A stretch of DNA of 64,000 bases from Pseudomonadales bacterium (lineage in GTDB: Bacteria > Pseudomonadota > Gammaproteobacteria > Pseudomonadales > Pseudohongiellaceae), in assembly GCA_024234365.1 (NCBI GenBank), contig JACKOK010000007.1, forward strand, positions 1 to 64,000, given 5' to 3'. A model generated the notes under the pieces. It was given only the letters and a program-made list of their open reading frames with translations. It was not told where the DNA came from and did no database searches. Each line of letters begins with the position of its first letter. Within the stretch, counting starts at the first letter, position 1. Shown here in pieces: positions 36,169 through 44,407 of the stretch. The translations under genes and the position numbers were made by a program.

Positions 36169-36174
36169 TATAAT
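36169..36174 (+). promoter_or_regulatory. Consensus -10 box before the DUF2835-pyrD unit
   Basis: A perfect TATAAT lies 53 bases before the DUF2835 start codon in the divergent MoxR/pyrD gap. No good -35 is found at the right distance (GCAGAC-like sequence). Placement supports a promoter for pyrD. Confidence 0.45.
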
Positions 36175-36227
36175 GCCGAGCCCGACACTCGCATTGTGTA
36201 TTCAAGAACGACGGTGGAAACAGCCCC

Positions 36228-36449
36228 TTGAAACAAATTACGGTGGATATCGCCATCCCTGCAGATCGCTTTAAGGCATTGTACAGCGGCACCGTCAAGG
36301 ATGTGCAAGTGGTTTCTCGCGAAGGGCTGCGCGTGCGTTTCCCCGGGCAGATACTGAAACGCTATGTGGACCATGAGGGGGTTTACGGGACCTTCCGCAT
36401 AGAGTTCGACGAATCCAATAAATTCAGGACGATTATCAAAATTGTATAA
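36228..36449 (+). CDS. DUF2835 family small protein
   Basis: This 73-residue protein is of unknown function. It matches the DUF2835 pattern: a basic, beta-rich small protein with VSREGLRVRFPGQILKRYV followed by GVYGTFRIEFDESNKF. The start is a TTG at 36228, giving MKQITVDIAIPA. The last 8 bases overlap the start of pyrD (36442), so the two are translationally coupled. It has no membrane segment or signal peptide and is probably cytoplasmic. Confidence 0.85.
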   Translation: MKQITVDIAIPADRFKALYSGTVKDVQVVSREGLRVRFPGQILKRYVDHEGVYGTFRIEFDESNKFRTIIKIV

Positions 36450-37467
36450 GCTGATTCAGCAGGCGCTGTTCTGCCTTCCCGCAGAAGCCTCTCATACCCT
36501 CACTCTTCCCTTGCTTGATGTTTCTCACCGGCTCGGCCTGCTGCCCCTGGTGCGACGCCTGCCAGCGGCCACGTCCCCGGTGGAGGTCATGGGTATCCAT
36601 TTCCCCAATCGGGTAGGGCTTGCCGCAGGGCTGGATAAAAATGCGGAGCATATTGACGCCCTGGCGGCGCTGGGATTCGGCTTTATTGAAGTGGGCACGC
36701 TGACTCCGCGTCCGCAGCCGGGCAATCCGAAGCCGCGACTGTTCCGCTTGCGTCCCGAGAGCGCCATCATCAATCGCATGGGTTTCAACAACAAGGGCAT
36801 CGATCATGCGCTGACGCAGATAGCTCGCAGTCACTACAAAGGGGTCCTTGGAATCAATATCGGCAAGAATTTCGACACGCCGGTGGAGTGCGCGGCAGAG
36901 GATTATCTGATTTGCATGCGCAAGTGTTACCAGGCGGCGAGTTATATCGTGGTCAATCTCTCCTCACCCAATACTCCCGGTCTGCGCAGTCTGCAATTTG
37001 GCGAAGAATTGCGTCAGTTGCTTGCCTTGCTGAAGGCGGAGCAGGTTTCGCTGGGCGAGATGCACGACAAGAAGGTGCCACTTGTCGTAAAAATAGCGCC
37101 AGACCTGAGCGACGACGAAGTGCGTCTGATTGCCGCAGCCTTGCTCGAGTACCGGATTGATGGGGTGATTGCGACCAACACCACACTCGACCGTTCTCTG
37201 GTCAGCGGCAGCCGCTATCGTGATCAGGCCGGAGGGCTCAGCGGAGCCCCGCTGACGGATAAATCCACCCATGTGATTCGGGTTCTGCACCAGGCGCTTG
37301 CGGGCAACATTCCGATTATCGGGGTGGGTGGCATCATGAGTGGAGAGGATGCGCGTGCAAAAATTGCGGCGGGTGCCAGCCTGGTGCAACTGTACAGCGG
37401 TTTCATCTACACGGGGCCGGCGTTGATTCGTGATGCGGTCGAGGCCATCGAAAGGGCGCGCGAATGA
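36442..37467 (+). CDS. pyrD: Dihydroorotate dehydrogenase (quinone), class 2
   Basis: PyrD oxidises dihydroorotate to orotate in pyrimidine synthesis and passes electrons to quinones at the membrane. The 341-residue protein has the class 2 N-terminal helical extension and the FMN barrel blocks VGLAAGLDKNAEHID and NRMGFNNKG. NLSSPNTPGLR and GVGGIMSGEDA complete the pattern. The start is a TTG at 36442 reading MYKLIQQALF, a conserved class 2 N-terminus, so the rare start codon is well supported. It overlaps DUF2835 by 8 bases and the next gene by ATGA. Confidence 0.96.
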   Translation: MYKLIQQALFCLPAEASHTLTLPLLDVSHRLGLLPLVRRLPAATSPVEVMGIHFPNRVGLAAGLDKNAEHIDALAALGFGFIEVGTLTPRPQPGNPKPRLFRLRPESAIINRMGFNNKGIDHALTQIARSHYKGVLGINIGKNFDTPVECAAEDYLICMRKCYQAASYIVVNLSSPNTPGLRSLQFGEELRQLLALLKAEQVSLGEMHDKKVPLVVKIAPDLSDDEVRLIAAALLEYRIDGVIATNTTLDRSLVSGSRYRDQAGGLSGAPLTDKSTHVIRVLHQALAGNIPIIGVGGIMSGEDARAKIAAGASLVQLYSGFIYTGPALIRDAVEAIERARE

Positions 37468-37733
37468 GCGTGTTCATCCTCTACAGTACCGAGAGCTGCC
37501 ATTTGTGTGAACAGGCGCAGGCACTGCTTGTGCCGGTACTGAACCACGTCAATGCGATGGCGCAAACGCCCGTGCGCCTGCAGGTGCAGGATATTGCCGA
37601 TTCCGAGGCGCTTGTGGCGCGTTATGGTGTGCGCATTCCTGTATTGTGTTATGCAGCGGGGGGGCAGGAGCTTGCTTGGCCTTTCGATCAGGCACAGGCT
37701 TTTGCGTTCATTCAGTCCTGTACAAGAATCTGA
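37464..37733 (+). CDS. Glutaredoxin-like protein (DUF836)
   Basis: This 89-residue thioredoxin-fold protein opens with ILYSTESCHLCEQAQALL, where the CxxC motif is CHLC. The cis-Pro is in VRIPVLCY. This pattern fits the glutaredoxin-like DUF836 family, whose substrates are not established. It overlaps pyrD by four bases (ATGA). Its last 22 bases overlap the 3' end of the convergent tatD gene. Confidence 0.88.
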   Translation: MSVFILYSTESCHLCEQAQALLVPVLNHVNAMAQTPVRLQVQDIADSEALVARYGVRIPVLCYAAGGQELAWPFDQAQAFAFIQSCTRI

Positions 37734-38530
37734 AAAAGTCTCGCCGCATTTGCGCTGGTCTGTTGTGCCAGCACCGCCGGGCTTTCACCAATGGTTGTTG
37801 CCACGGTGCGCAGCACCTCTGTCAGATAGGCAGGTTCGTTACGCCGGCTCTTCGGTTTCGGGCGCAGCGTGCGCGGCAGCAGATAGGGGGCATCGGTCTC
37901 CAGTAGCAGGCGCTCTCGCGGAATATCATGCAGAAACTCCAGCAGATGTTGCCCGCGGCGCTCATCACACACCCATCCGGTAATGCCGATGTACAGATCG
38001 AGATCGAGATAATCGTAAAGTTCGTGACGCTCGCCGGTAAAACAGTGCACGACTGCATTTTGAGGCAGGGCGTCACGATATTCCTTCAACATGGGAAAGA
38101 AGCGCGCATGGGCGTCGCGCTGGTGCAAAAACAACGGCTTGCCGCAGGCGACTGCGAGCGCAAGATGCTGTTCGAAGGCGCGCTCCTGTGCATCCCGAGG
38201 GGAATAATCGCGGTTGAAATCCAGTCCCGTTTCTCCCACCGCCAGTACCTGGGGGGCGCGGAGGAGTTCACGGATCTCCTCGATGTGCGCCTCGCTGCAA
38301 TGGCTGGCCTCGTGAGGGTGCACTCCCGCCGTGGCGAAGAGGAGCTGCGGGTAGCGTTGTGCCAGTTCCAGCGCATGACGGGAGGCAACAGCAGTGGTGC
38401 CGGTCACCAGCAGGTGGCGCAGGCCGGCGTTGACGGCGCGCTGCAGCACAGCATCAAGATCGTGGGCAAAGGATTCATGCCCCAGGTTGGCGCCGATATC
38501 GACGAGCGGAGCGAGAGCGGTATCAGGCAT
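37712..38530 (-). CDS. tatD: TatD family 3'-5' deoxyribonuclease
   Basis: TatD is a metal-dependent exonuclease linked to DNA repair and DNA fragmentation. The 272-residue protein starts MPDTALAPLVDIGANLGHESF. It carries TAGVHPHEASH, VGETGLDFNRDYSP, HCFTGERHE, YIGITGWVCDERRG and ETDAPYLLPR. These features match true TatD rather than YcfH or YjjV. I chose the ATG at 38530; an ATG five codons upstream (38545) is possible. It overlaps the end of the EAL/HDOD gene by 8 bases on the same strand. Confidence 0.94.
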   Translation of the reverse strand: MPDTALAPLVDIGANLGHESFAHDLDAVLQRAVNAGLRHLLVTGTTAVASRHALELAQRYPQLLFATAGVHPHEASHCSEAHIEEIRELLRAPQVLAVGETGLDFNRDYSPRDAQERAFEQHLALAVACGKPLFLHQRDAHARFFPMLKEYRDALPQNAVVHCFTGERHELYDYLDLDLYIGITGWVCDERRGQHLLEFLHDIPRERLLLETDAPYLLPRTLRPKPKSRRNEPAYLTEVLRTVATTIGESPAVLAQQTSANAARLFQILVQD

Positions 38531-39749
38531 GTTGAACGGCAGCACCCAGTTCCGAGGCCCAGCGAATACTGTCGAGATAGGCGCATTCCAGTTTTCGGCT
38601 GCTGATATTCAGCAGTGCCAGTGCAGGCTGATCAATCTCGTCCCAGAGAGCCTGTTCGTAGGCCAGGACGGCGTTGAGTATCAGGCCGATGGGTCCGCTG
38701 CGTTCCAACAGTCCTTCTGTTACCACTGGCGACAGGGGCATGGACGCAATGATTTGCGCCAACTCGACGTCAAAGAAGGCATCCAGATTGGAGAGCAGGC
38801 CGGTGGTGAAATAGACATCGCTATCCGCAGGCGTGGTGAAGCACTCGGCCAATAACTGGCACATCTTGGCGCGAGTCATTGCCTGCACGGACAACTCGTT
38901 GGGTTTGGCCGCCATATTACTCAGCGAGAGCAGGGTGGCCCAGCTCTTGACCTGGCGCAGACCCAACATGGAGACGGCATGCTGCAGCGAGGTGATTTCG
39001 CGGCGCCCGGAGAAGGCTGCGGAGTTCACCAGTTTGATCAGCTTGACGCTCAGTACCGGGTCTTCGGCGATAATGGTCGCGATGTCGCTCAGTTCCGCGT
39101 TTGGATCCTGCAACTGGGTCAGCAGGTTCAGTACCACCAGCTTACTGGCGGGAATCTTGTGGCCCTTGACCTGTTCCGGTTTGCTCAGGAAATAGCCCTG
39201 AAAAAGAGTGAAACCCAGGCCTTTGCAATAATGGAACATTTCATGGGTTTCGACCTTTTCGGCGAGCAAGGTTACCTTGAAAGGTTTCAACAGCTCGACA
39301 TGGCGTTTTATCTCTGCCTCATCGAAGGCCAGGACGTCGATTTTGACGATGTCGGCAATGCGCAGCGCTGGGTCCCATTTGCTGTCGTAGACGAAGTCGT
39401 CCAGGGCGATGGTATAGCCTGCATCCTTGAGTGAGCGCAGGTTACGCATCAGCTCCTCGTCGGCTTCAATATCCTCCAGCACTTCGATGACAAAACGCTT
39501 TTTGTCAAAGGGAGGAGGGGACAGGATCAGCGTGCGGGTGAAGTTGATATAGGCCGGATGGTTCTGCACGACGTCACTGATATCGAGCTCATTGAAGGCG
39601 TTCAGCAGAACTTGGGAGGTGGCGGTGTCGCCATCAAGCACATTGGCCTGTGTGCCCCCATCGGAGCGGAAGAGTAATTCGTATGCGCTTACCTTGATGT
39701 CAACGTCGAAAATGGGCTGTCGTGCAAGCAGGATGTGCTGATCCGTCAT
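38523..39749 (-). CDS. EAL-HDOD signalling protein
   Basis: The 408-residue protein has an N-terminal EAL-like domain (about 1-190) and a C-terminal HDOD domain (about 200-390). The EAL signature is replaced by YELLFR. It keeps LDDF and a final QGYFLSKP, but other metal-binding acidic residues appear incomplete, so cyclic-di-GMP hydrolysis is unlikely. This is the YuxH/CdgJ type, often a regulator of motility or pili by protein contact. The HDOD part contains LIKLVNSAAFSGRREI and HAVSMLGLRQVKSW. It is divergent from ilvE and upstream of tatD. Confidence 0.92.
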   Translation of the reverse strand: MTDQHILLARQPIFDVDIKVSAYELLFRSDGGTQANVLDGDTATSQVLLNAFNELDISDVVQNHPAYINFTRTLILSPPPFDKKRFVIEVLEDIEADEELMRNLRSLKDAGYTIALDDFVYDSKWDPALRIADIVKIDVLAFDEAEIKRHVELLKPFKVTLLAEKVETHEMFHYCKGLGFTLFQGYFLSKPEQVKGHKIPASKLVVLNLLTQLQDPNAELSDIATIIAEDPVLSVKLIKLVNSAAFSGRREITSLQHAVSMLGLRQVKSWATLLSLSNMAAKPNELSVQAMTRAKMCQLLAECFTTPADSDVYFTTGLLSNLDAFFDVELAQIIASMPLSPVVTEGLLERSGPIGLILNAVLAYEQALWDEIDQPALALLNISSRKLECAYLDSIRWASELGAAVQHA

Positions 39750-39848
39750 GTTTCAAGGTCGCTGCATGATTAAAAAAACACCTGCATTGTACTTCAGATT
39801 TGGGTGGAATCCTGTGCGATTTTACAAAATTTTGACAATTCGTAAGCA

Positions 39849-39877
39849 TAGACCTGCCACGGGACTTCCCCCATAAT
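39849..39877 (+). promoter_or_regulatory. Putative ilvE promoter
   Basis: TAGACC (39849-39854) and CATAAT (39872-39877) are 17 bases apart, 53 bases before the ilvE start. A nearby TTGACA (39832-39837) has no -10 at the right distance. A short inverted repeat CCCGTG/CACGGG (39895-39910) lies in the leader. Confidence 0.4.
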
Positions 39878-39929
39878 ACGCGGCCAGAACAAGTCCCCGT
39901 GAGCACACGGGAATCATCTCCTTCAAGGC

Positions 39930-40997
39930 ATGAGACAGGTAAGCAACGTGGCAGTATCCAAGGCAAAGAAAGACCTCGACTGGGCAAATCTGGGATTCAA
40001 ATACCGGCCTACAGAGGCCCGCTTCAGCGCGATTTATCGTAATGGTGCGTGGTCGGAAGGGGCGTTGGTCGCCTCCCCGATGATCGAGGTGCACGAAGGT
40101 GCTCCGGCCTTGCACTATGCCCAGCAGTGTTTCGAGGGTATGAAGGCGCAGACGGCGCCGGACGGGCGCGTGTTGCTGTTTCGTCCTGATCTGAACAGCG
40201 AACGCATGAACCGTACCGCCGACCGTTTGCTGATGCCGCAGGTGCCACCGGAACTTTTTCTGCGTGGTGTGGAAGAGGCTGTGCGGGCGAATTACGCCTG
40301 GGTGCCTCCCCACGGCTCCGGCGCCTCCCTTTACATACGTCCCATGCTGATCGGTGTGGGCGAAAACCTGGGCCTGCGCCCGGCCAGTGAATATGAGTTC
40401 CGGGTTTTTGTTTCGCCCGTCGGGCCGTATTACAAGAGTTCCGGCATGGCGATTATTTCCCTGGCGGTGTCGGAGTTCGACCGGGCAGCTCCTGCCGGTA
40501 CCGGCGCCTATAAGGCGGGTGCAAACTACGCGGGTGGGCTGCTGGCCACGAAAAAAGCCCAGGAGCTTGGTGCCAATGAGGCCCTGTTCCTGGACTCGGC
40601 AAAACGGCTGTATATAGATGAAGCGGGTTCGGCCAATATCGTGGTCGCGATGACCGGCAAGCGCTTTGTCACGCCCAAGTCCAATGCCATTCTGCCCAGC
40701 GTGACGCGTCGTTCCATCATGACGCTGGCCGAACAGAAACTCGGCCTGCAGATCGAGGAGCGTCCCATAGAGCTGCGCAAGGAACTGAAGGAGTTCGAAG
40801 AGGTGGCGGCCTGTGGTACGGCGGCCGTACTCTCGCCCGTTGGTAAAATCTGGGTGGATGGGCAGTGGCACCATTTCCACGACAATGGCGAGTCGGTTGG
40901 CCCCGTCATGCAGCAGCTTTACGATCTGCTGGGAGGTATTCAACGGGGAGAGCTGCCCGATGACAACGGCTGGATCCACGAAGTCGCCATTGACTGA
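39930..40997 (+). CDS. ilvE: Branched-chain amino acid aminotransferase
   Basis: IlvE interconverts branched-chain amino acids and their 2-oxo acids with pyridoxal phosphate. The 355-residue protein belongs to the longer, type II group. It has LGFKYRPTEARF at the start, RPMLIGVGENLGLRP, the PLP Lys195 in GAYKAGANYAGG, and EAGSANIVVA later. The ATG at 39930 has a weak ribosome-binding site; a GTG at 39948 (6 codons in) is an alternative. It can perform the last step of leucine synthesis after LeuC/LeuD. Confidence 0.94.
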   Translation: MRQVSNVAVSKAKKDLDWANLGFKYRPTEARFSAIYRNGAWSEGALVASPMIEVHEGAPALHYAQQCFEGMKAQTAPDGRVLLFRPDLNSERMNRTADRLLMPQVPPELFLRGVEEAVRANYAWVPPHGSGASLYIRPMLIGVGENLGLRPASEYEFRVFVSPVGPYYKSSGMAIISLAVSEFDRAAPAGTGAYKAGANYAGGLLATKKAQELGANEALFLDSAKRLYIDEAGSANIVVAMTGKRFVTPKSNAILPSVTRRSIMTLAEQKLGLQIEERPIELRKELKEFEEVAACGTAAVLSPVGKIWVDGQWHHFHDNGESVGPVMQQLYDLLGGIQRGELPDDNGWIHEVAID

Positions 40998-41113
40998 TAC
41001 CCGTTCGTCCGGCTTTGCAAGTGCAGGGCCAAACTGTACTCGAAGCCCCATCGGGCGGCCGCGTGCCGCCTGTTCCGGGCTGTGATGGTCGCAACGCTTC
41101 CCGCAACAAACGC

Positions 41114-41142
41114 TTGACCCGTGTCCGCACAGCCCTTATATA
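41114..41142 (+). promoter_or_regulatory. Putative topA promoter
   Basis: TTGACC (41114-41119) and TATATA (41137-41142) are 17 bases apart, 79 bases before the topA start, in the 224-base ilvE-topA gap. This is a good sigma70 match. Confidence 0.5.
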
Positions 41143-41221
41143 TGTCCGCTTCTTTTGCCCCGGGTACGGCCAGTCCCAGGGGCATTGCCATCCGCAGCAG
41201 CATCAGGAAAGTTTCACAAGC

Positions 41222-43843
41222 ATGAGTAAATCGTTGGTGATAGTTGAGTCGCCCGCCAAGGCGAAAACCATCAATAAGTATCTGGGTAAAGAGTTCATCG
41301 TCAAATCGAGTGTTGGCCACATTCGTGATCTCCCTGCGGGTGGAAACGGGCAGGCCGTGGATACCAAAGAGCGTGCCAAGGCGGCCGCTGCGACCCGCAA
41401 GCTCAGCCCTGAAGAAAAATTGGCTCACAAACAGGCCAAGGCGCGCGCACAACTGGTTTCACGCATGGGGGTGGATCCGGAACATGGCTGGAAGGCCAGG
41501 TACGAAATTCTTCCCGGCAAGGAAAAGGTCGTGGCCGATCTGCGCAAGCTGGCCAAGGATGCCGACACCATCTACCTGGCAACGGACCTTGACCGCGAGG
41601 GGGAGGCGATAGCCTGGCACCTCAAGGAATCCATCGGCGGTGATGAAGGCCGCTACAAGCGCGTTGTCTTCAACGAAATCACCAAAAAAGCCATCAACGA
41701 AGCATTTTCCCGTCCTGGTGACCTGGACATGAAATATGTTCAGGCGCAGCAGGCTCGGCGTTTTCTTGATCGTGTTGTAGGCTTTATGGTGTCTCCGCTG
41801 CTGTGGGCCAAGGTGGCGCGAGGGCTGTCTGCGGGCCGGGTGCAATCCGTTGCCGTTCGGTTGATCGTAGAGCGTGAACAGGAGATCCGTGCCTTTATCC
41901 CCGAGGAATACTGGGAAATTTTCGCCAATCTGAAGACGGCTGGCGAGGATGCCCTGCGCTTTCAGGTCAGCCGCTGGCGTGGAGAGAATTTCCGTCCGCT
42001 GAACCGAGCGGCAGCGGATGTGGCGCTCAAGGCGCTGGAAGGCGCCGATTATGTGGTGGCGAAGCGGGAGGACAAACCGACTTCGTCCAAACCGAAAGCG
42101 CCGCTGATCACTTCGACGCTGCAGCAGGCTGCCAGTACGCGCCTGGGCTTCGGGGTGAAGAAAACCATGACGCTGGCCCAACGCCTGTACGAGGCGGGCT
42201 ATATCACCTATATGCGTACCGACTCCACCCATCTGAGCGATGACGCGCTGACGATGTGTCGGGACTATATTGACTCCCACTTCGGTAAGGCCTATCTGCC
42301 GGAGAACCCGCAACGCTACAGTGCCCGTGAAGGCGCACAGGAAGCGCACGAGGCCATTCGTCCCACGGACGTCAATCTGGCGGCGACCAGCCTGCAGAAC
42401 ATGGAGCGCGATGCCGAACGGCTGTATGCGCTGATCTGGCAGCATTTTGTCGCTTCCCAGATGCCTCCGGCACAGTACCTCAGCTCGGCGATTACGGTCA
42501 GCGCTGGGGAGTATGAGTTGCGCACCAAGGGGCGCATCATGAAGTTTGACGGCTATATGCGTGTGCTGCCGAGCAAGGAAGAAGACGTGGTGCTGCCCGG
42601 CGTCGAGCCTGGTGAAACGCTGGCACTGGAGGCGCTGGACCCCTCCCAGCATTTCACCAAACCCTCGCCGCGCTATACCGAAGCGAGCCTGGTCAAGGAG
42701 CTTGAGAAACGCGGTATCGGGCGTCCGTCCACCTATGCAGCGATTATTTCCACCATTCAGGAGCGTGGTTATGTAAAGGTCGAGAACCGTCGCTTCTATG
42801 CCCAGAAGATGGGGGATATTGTGACGGAGCGTCTCGTGGAGAGTTTCGCGGACCTGATGGATTACGATTTCACCGCAAAAATGGAAGACGATCTCGACGG
42901 CGTGGCGCTGGGGCGTCTGAACTGGAAAGAGCTGCTGGACACCTTCTACAAGGGATTCAGCAAGCAGTTGAACCAGGCCGGTGAAGAGGGCGAAGCCGGT
43001 ATGCGTGCCAACAAACCGACGGATACGGATATTCCCTGTCCCAAATGCGGTCGCCCCATGCAGATACGCACGGCCTCAACGGGTGTATTCCTGGGTTGTT
43101 CCGGGTATTCGCTTCCGCCCAAGGAGCGTTGCAAGTCCACCATCAATCTGACGCCGGGCGAAGAGGCCATCCGTACCGATGATGCGGAAGAGGCGGAAGA
43201 GGCGGAGAACGCGCTGCTGCGCCAACGCAAGCGCTGCCCGAAGTGCAATGCCAGCATGGACAGCTATCTGATCGATGACAAACGCAAACTGCATATCTGC
43301 GGCAATAATCCGGATTGTTCCGGCTATGTGGTGGAAGAGGGCAGTTTTAAGATCCGGGGTTATGAAGGACCGGTAATCGAATGCGATAAATGCGGTTCCG
43401 ACATGCAGCTCAAGACGGGGCGTTTCGGCAAATATTTTGGCTGTACCAACGAAAATTGCACCAATACGCGCAAACTGCTGCGTAACGGGCAGGCGGCACC
43501 GCCCAAGATGCCGCCGGTATCCATGCCTGAACTGGCCTGCGAGAAGGTGGACGATCACTATGTGCTGCGCGATGGGGCGGCGGGTCTGTTCCTGGCCGCC
43601 AGCAAGTTCCCGAAAAACCGGGAGACCCGTGCGCCGCTGGTGTCGGAGCTTGTGCCTCATAAGGACGAAATTGATCCGAAATACCATTTCCTGCTGAGTG
43701 CTCCGCTGACGGATGACAAGGGCAAGCCTACGATTGTGCGCTACAGTCGCAAGACGGCGGAACAGTATGTGCTGACCGAGGAGAAGGGCAAGCCAACGGG
43801 GTGGAAGGCGTTTTACAAGGATGGGCGTTGGGTCGTTTCTTAG
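41222..43843 (+). CDS. topA: DNA topoisomerase I
   Basis: TopA relaxes negative supercoils by a type IA mechanism. The 873-residue protein starts MSKSLVIVESPAKAKTI (Toprim). It carries DLDREGEAIAWHL with acidic metal ligands and the catalytic Tyr330 in ITYMRTDSTHLS. Three zinc-ribbon modules lie at the C-terminus (first Cys pairs CPKCGRPM, CPKCNASM and CDKCGSDM), then a basic tail. The ATG at 41222 is chosen because it begins the conserved sequence; the frame is open back to 41015 without homology. Length is normal for gammaproteobacteria. The stop is followed by simple repeats. Confidence 0.97.
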   Translation: MSKSLVIVESPAKAKTINKYLGKEFIVKSSVGHIRDLPAGGNGQAVDTKERAKAAAATRKLSPEEKLAHKQAKARAQLVSRMGVDPEHGWKARYEILPGKEKVVADLRKLAKDADTIYLATDLDREGEAIAWHLKESIGGDEGRYKRVVFNEITKKAINEAFSRPGDLDMKYVQAQQARRFLDRVVGFMVSPLLWAKVARGLSAGRVQSVAVRLIVEREQEIRAFIPEEYWEIFANLKTAGEDALRFQVSRWRGENFRPLNRAAADVALKALEGADYVVAKREDKPTSSKPKAPLITSTLQQAASTRLGFGVKKTMTLAQRLYEAGYITYMRTDSTHLSDDALTMCRDYIDSHFGKAYLPENPQRYSAREGAQEAHEAIRPTDVNLAATSLQNMERDAERLYALIWQHFVASQMPPAQYLSSAITVSAGEYELRTKGRIMKFDGYMRVLPSKEEDVVLPGVEPGETLALEALDPSQHFTKPSPRYTEASLVKELEKRGIGRPSTYAAIISTIQERGYVKVENRRFYAQKMGDIVTERLVESFADLMDYDFTAKMEDDLDGVALGRLNWKELLDTFYKGFSKQLNQAGEEGEAGMRANKPTDTDIPCPKCGRPMQIRTASTGVFLGCSGYSLPPKERCKSTINLTPGEEAIRTDDAEEAEEAENALLRQRKRCPKCNASMDSYLIDDKRKLHICGNNPDCSGYVVEEGSFKIRGYEGPVIECDKCGSDMQLKTGRFGKYFGCTNENCTNTRKLLRNGQAAPPKMPPVSMPELACEKVDDHYVLRDGAAGLFLAASKFPKNRETRAPLVSELVPHKDEIDPKYHFLLSAPLTDDKGKPTIVRYSRKTAEQYVLTEEKGKPTGWKAFYKDGRWVVS

Positions 43844-43850
43844 TTGTTTG

Positions 43851-43892
43851 ATGCTTCGTGCTTAGTGCTTAGTGCTTAGTGCTTAGTGCTTC
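43851..43892 (+). repeat. 7-bp tandem repeat, six units
   Basis: Eight bases after the topA stop the sequence reads ATGCTTC, four exact GTGCTTA units (43858-43885), then GTGCTTC (43886-43892). It is a short VNTR-type tract outside any gene, immediately before the 80-bp repeat array. Confidence 0.9.
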
Positions 43893-43899
43893 GTAGTGC

Positions 43900-43936
43900 G
43901 TCCCGAGAGGGGCTTCTTGCCTTTCCGGACACGCCA
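43900..43936 (-). repeat. Inverted partial copy of the 80-bp repeat
   Basis: Bases 43900-43925 are the reverse complement of the GAAAGGCAAGAAGCCCC part of the downstream repeat (for example 43995-44020, one mismatch over 25 bases). Similarity continues imperfectly to 43936. A hairpin with arms CGCGCCCC (43965-43972) and GGGGCGCG (43979-43986) sits between this copy and the direct array. Confidence 0.85.
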
Positions 43937-43980
43937 AAAAGCTCACATCCGTGTGAAGGCTCGGCGCGCCCCGTCCCTGG

Positions 43981-44364
43981 GGCGCGACGGTCCTGAAAGG
44001 CAAGAAGCCCCTCTCGGAACTGGTTTGGTGCTGCATCTGCTTGTCGGGGGGCTTTCTTCGGGCGAGACGGTCCTGAAAGGCAAGAAATCCCTCTCGGGAC
44101 TGGTTTGGTGCTGCATCTGCTTGTCGGGGGGCTTTCTTCGGGCGAGACGGTCCTGAAAGGCAAGAAACCCCTCTCGGGACTGGTTGGGTGCTGCATCTGC
44201 TTGTCGGGGGGCTTTCTTCGGGCGAGACGGTCCTGAAAGGCAAGAAGCCCCTCTCGGGATTGGTTTGGTGCTGCATCTGCTTATTGTGAGGTTCTTTCTC
44301 CGGGCGCGATGGTCCTGAAAGAATAATCCTGTTTGAGGCAGCTTGAATGCTGCATCTGTTCTCT
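43981..44364 (+). repeat. 80-bp tandem direct repeat array, four full and one degenerate copy
   Basis: Units begin at 43981, 44061, 44141 and 44221 with an exact 80-base period and only a few differences each (AGCCCC, ATCCCT-like and ACCCCT variants after GGCAAGAA). A fifth unit from about 44303 is diverged and keeps GGTCCTGAAAG and GCTGCATCTG. Each unit contains GGTCCTGAAAGGCAAGAA, GGTGCTGCATCTGCTTGTC and GGGGGGCTTTCTTC. No spacers separate the copies. The array fills the 564-base gap between convergent topA and lexA, and I see no credible gene in it. Open frames across it are by-products of the 80-base period. Confidence 0.92.
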
Positions 44365-44407
44365 CTCAGCTTCTCTGTATCCTTGCGTGCAGCTAGCGTT
44401 CTGTTTG

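Noticed and set aside
43869..44276. Open frames of 86-135 codons across the 80-bp repeat array on both strands
   Set aside because: They arise from the 80-base period and lack ribosome-binding sites, conserved motifs and normal composition.
43981..44300. CRISPR array
   Set aside because: Units are 80 bases and contiguous, with no unique spacers, and no cas genes are near.
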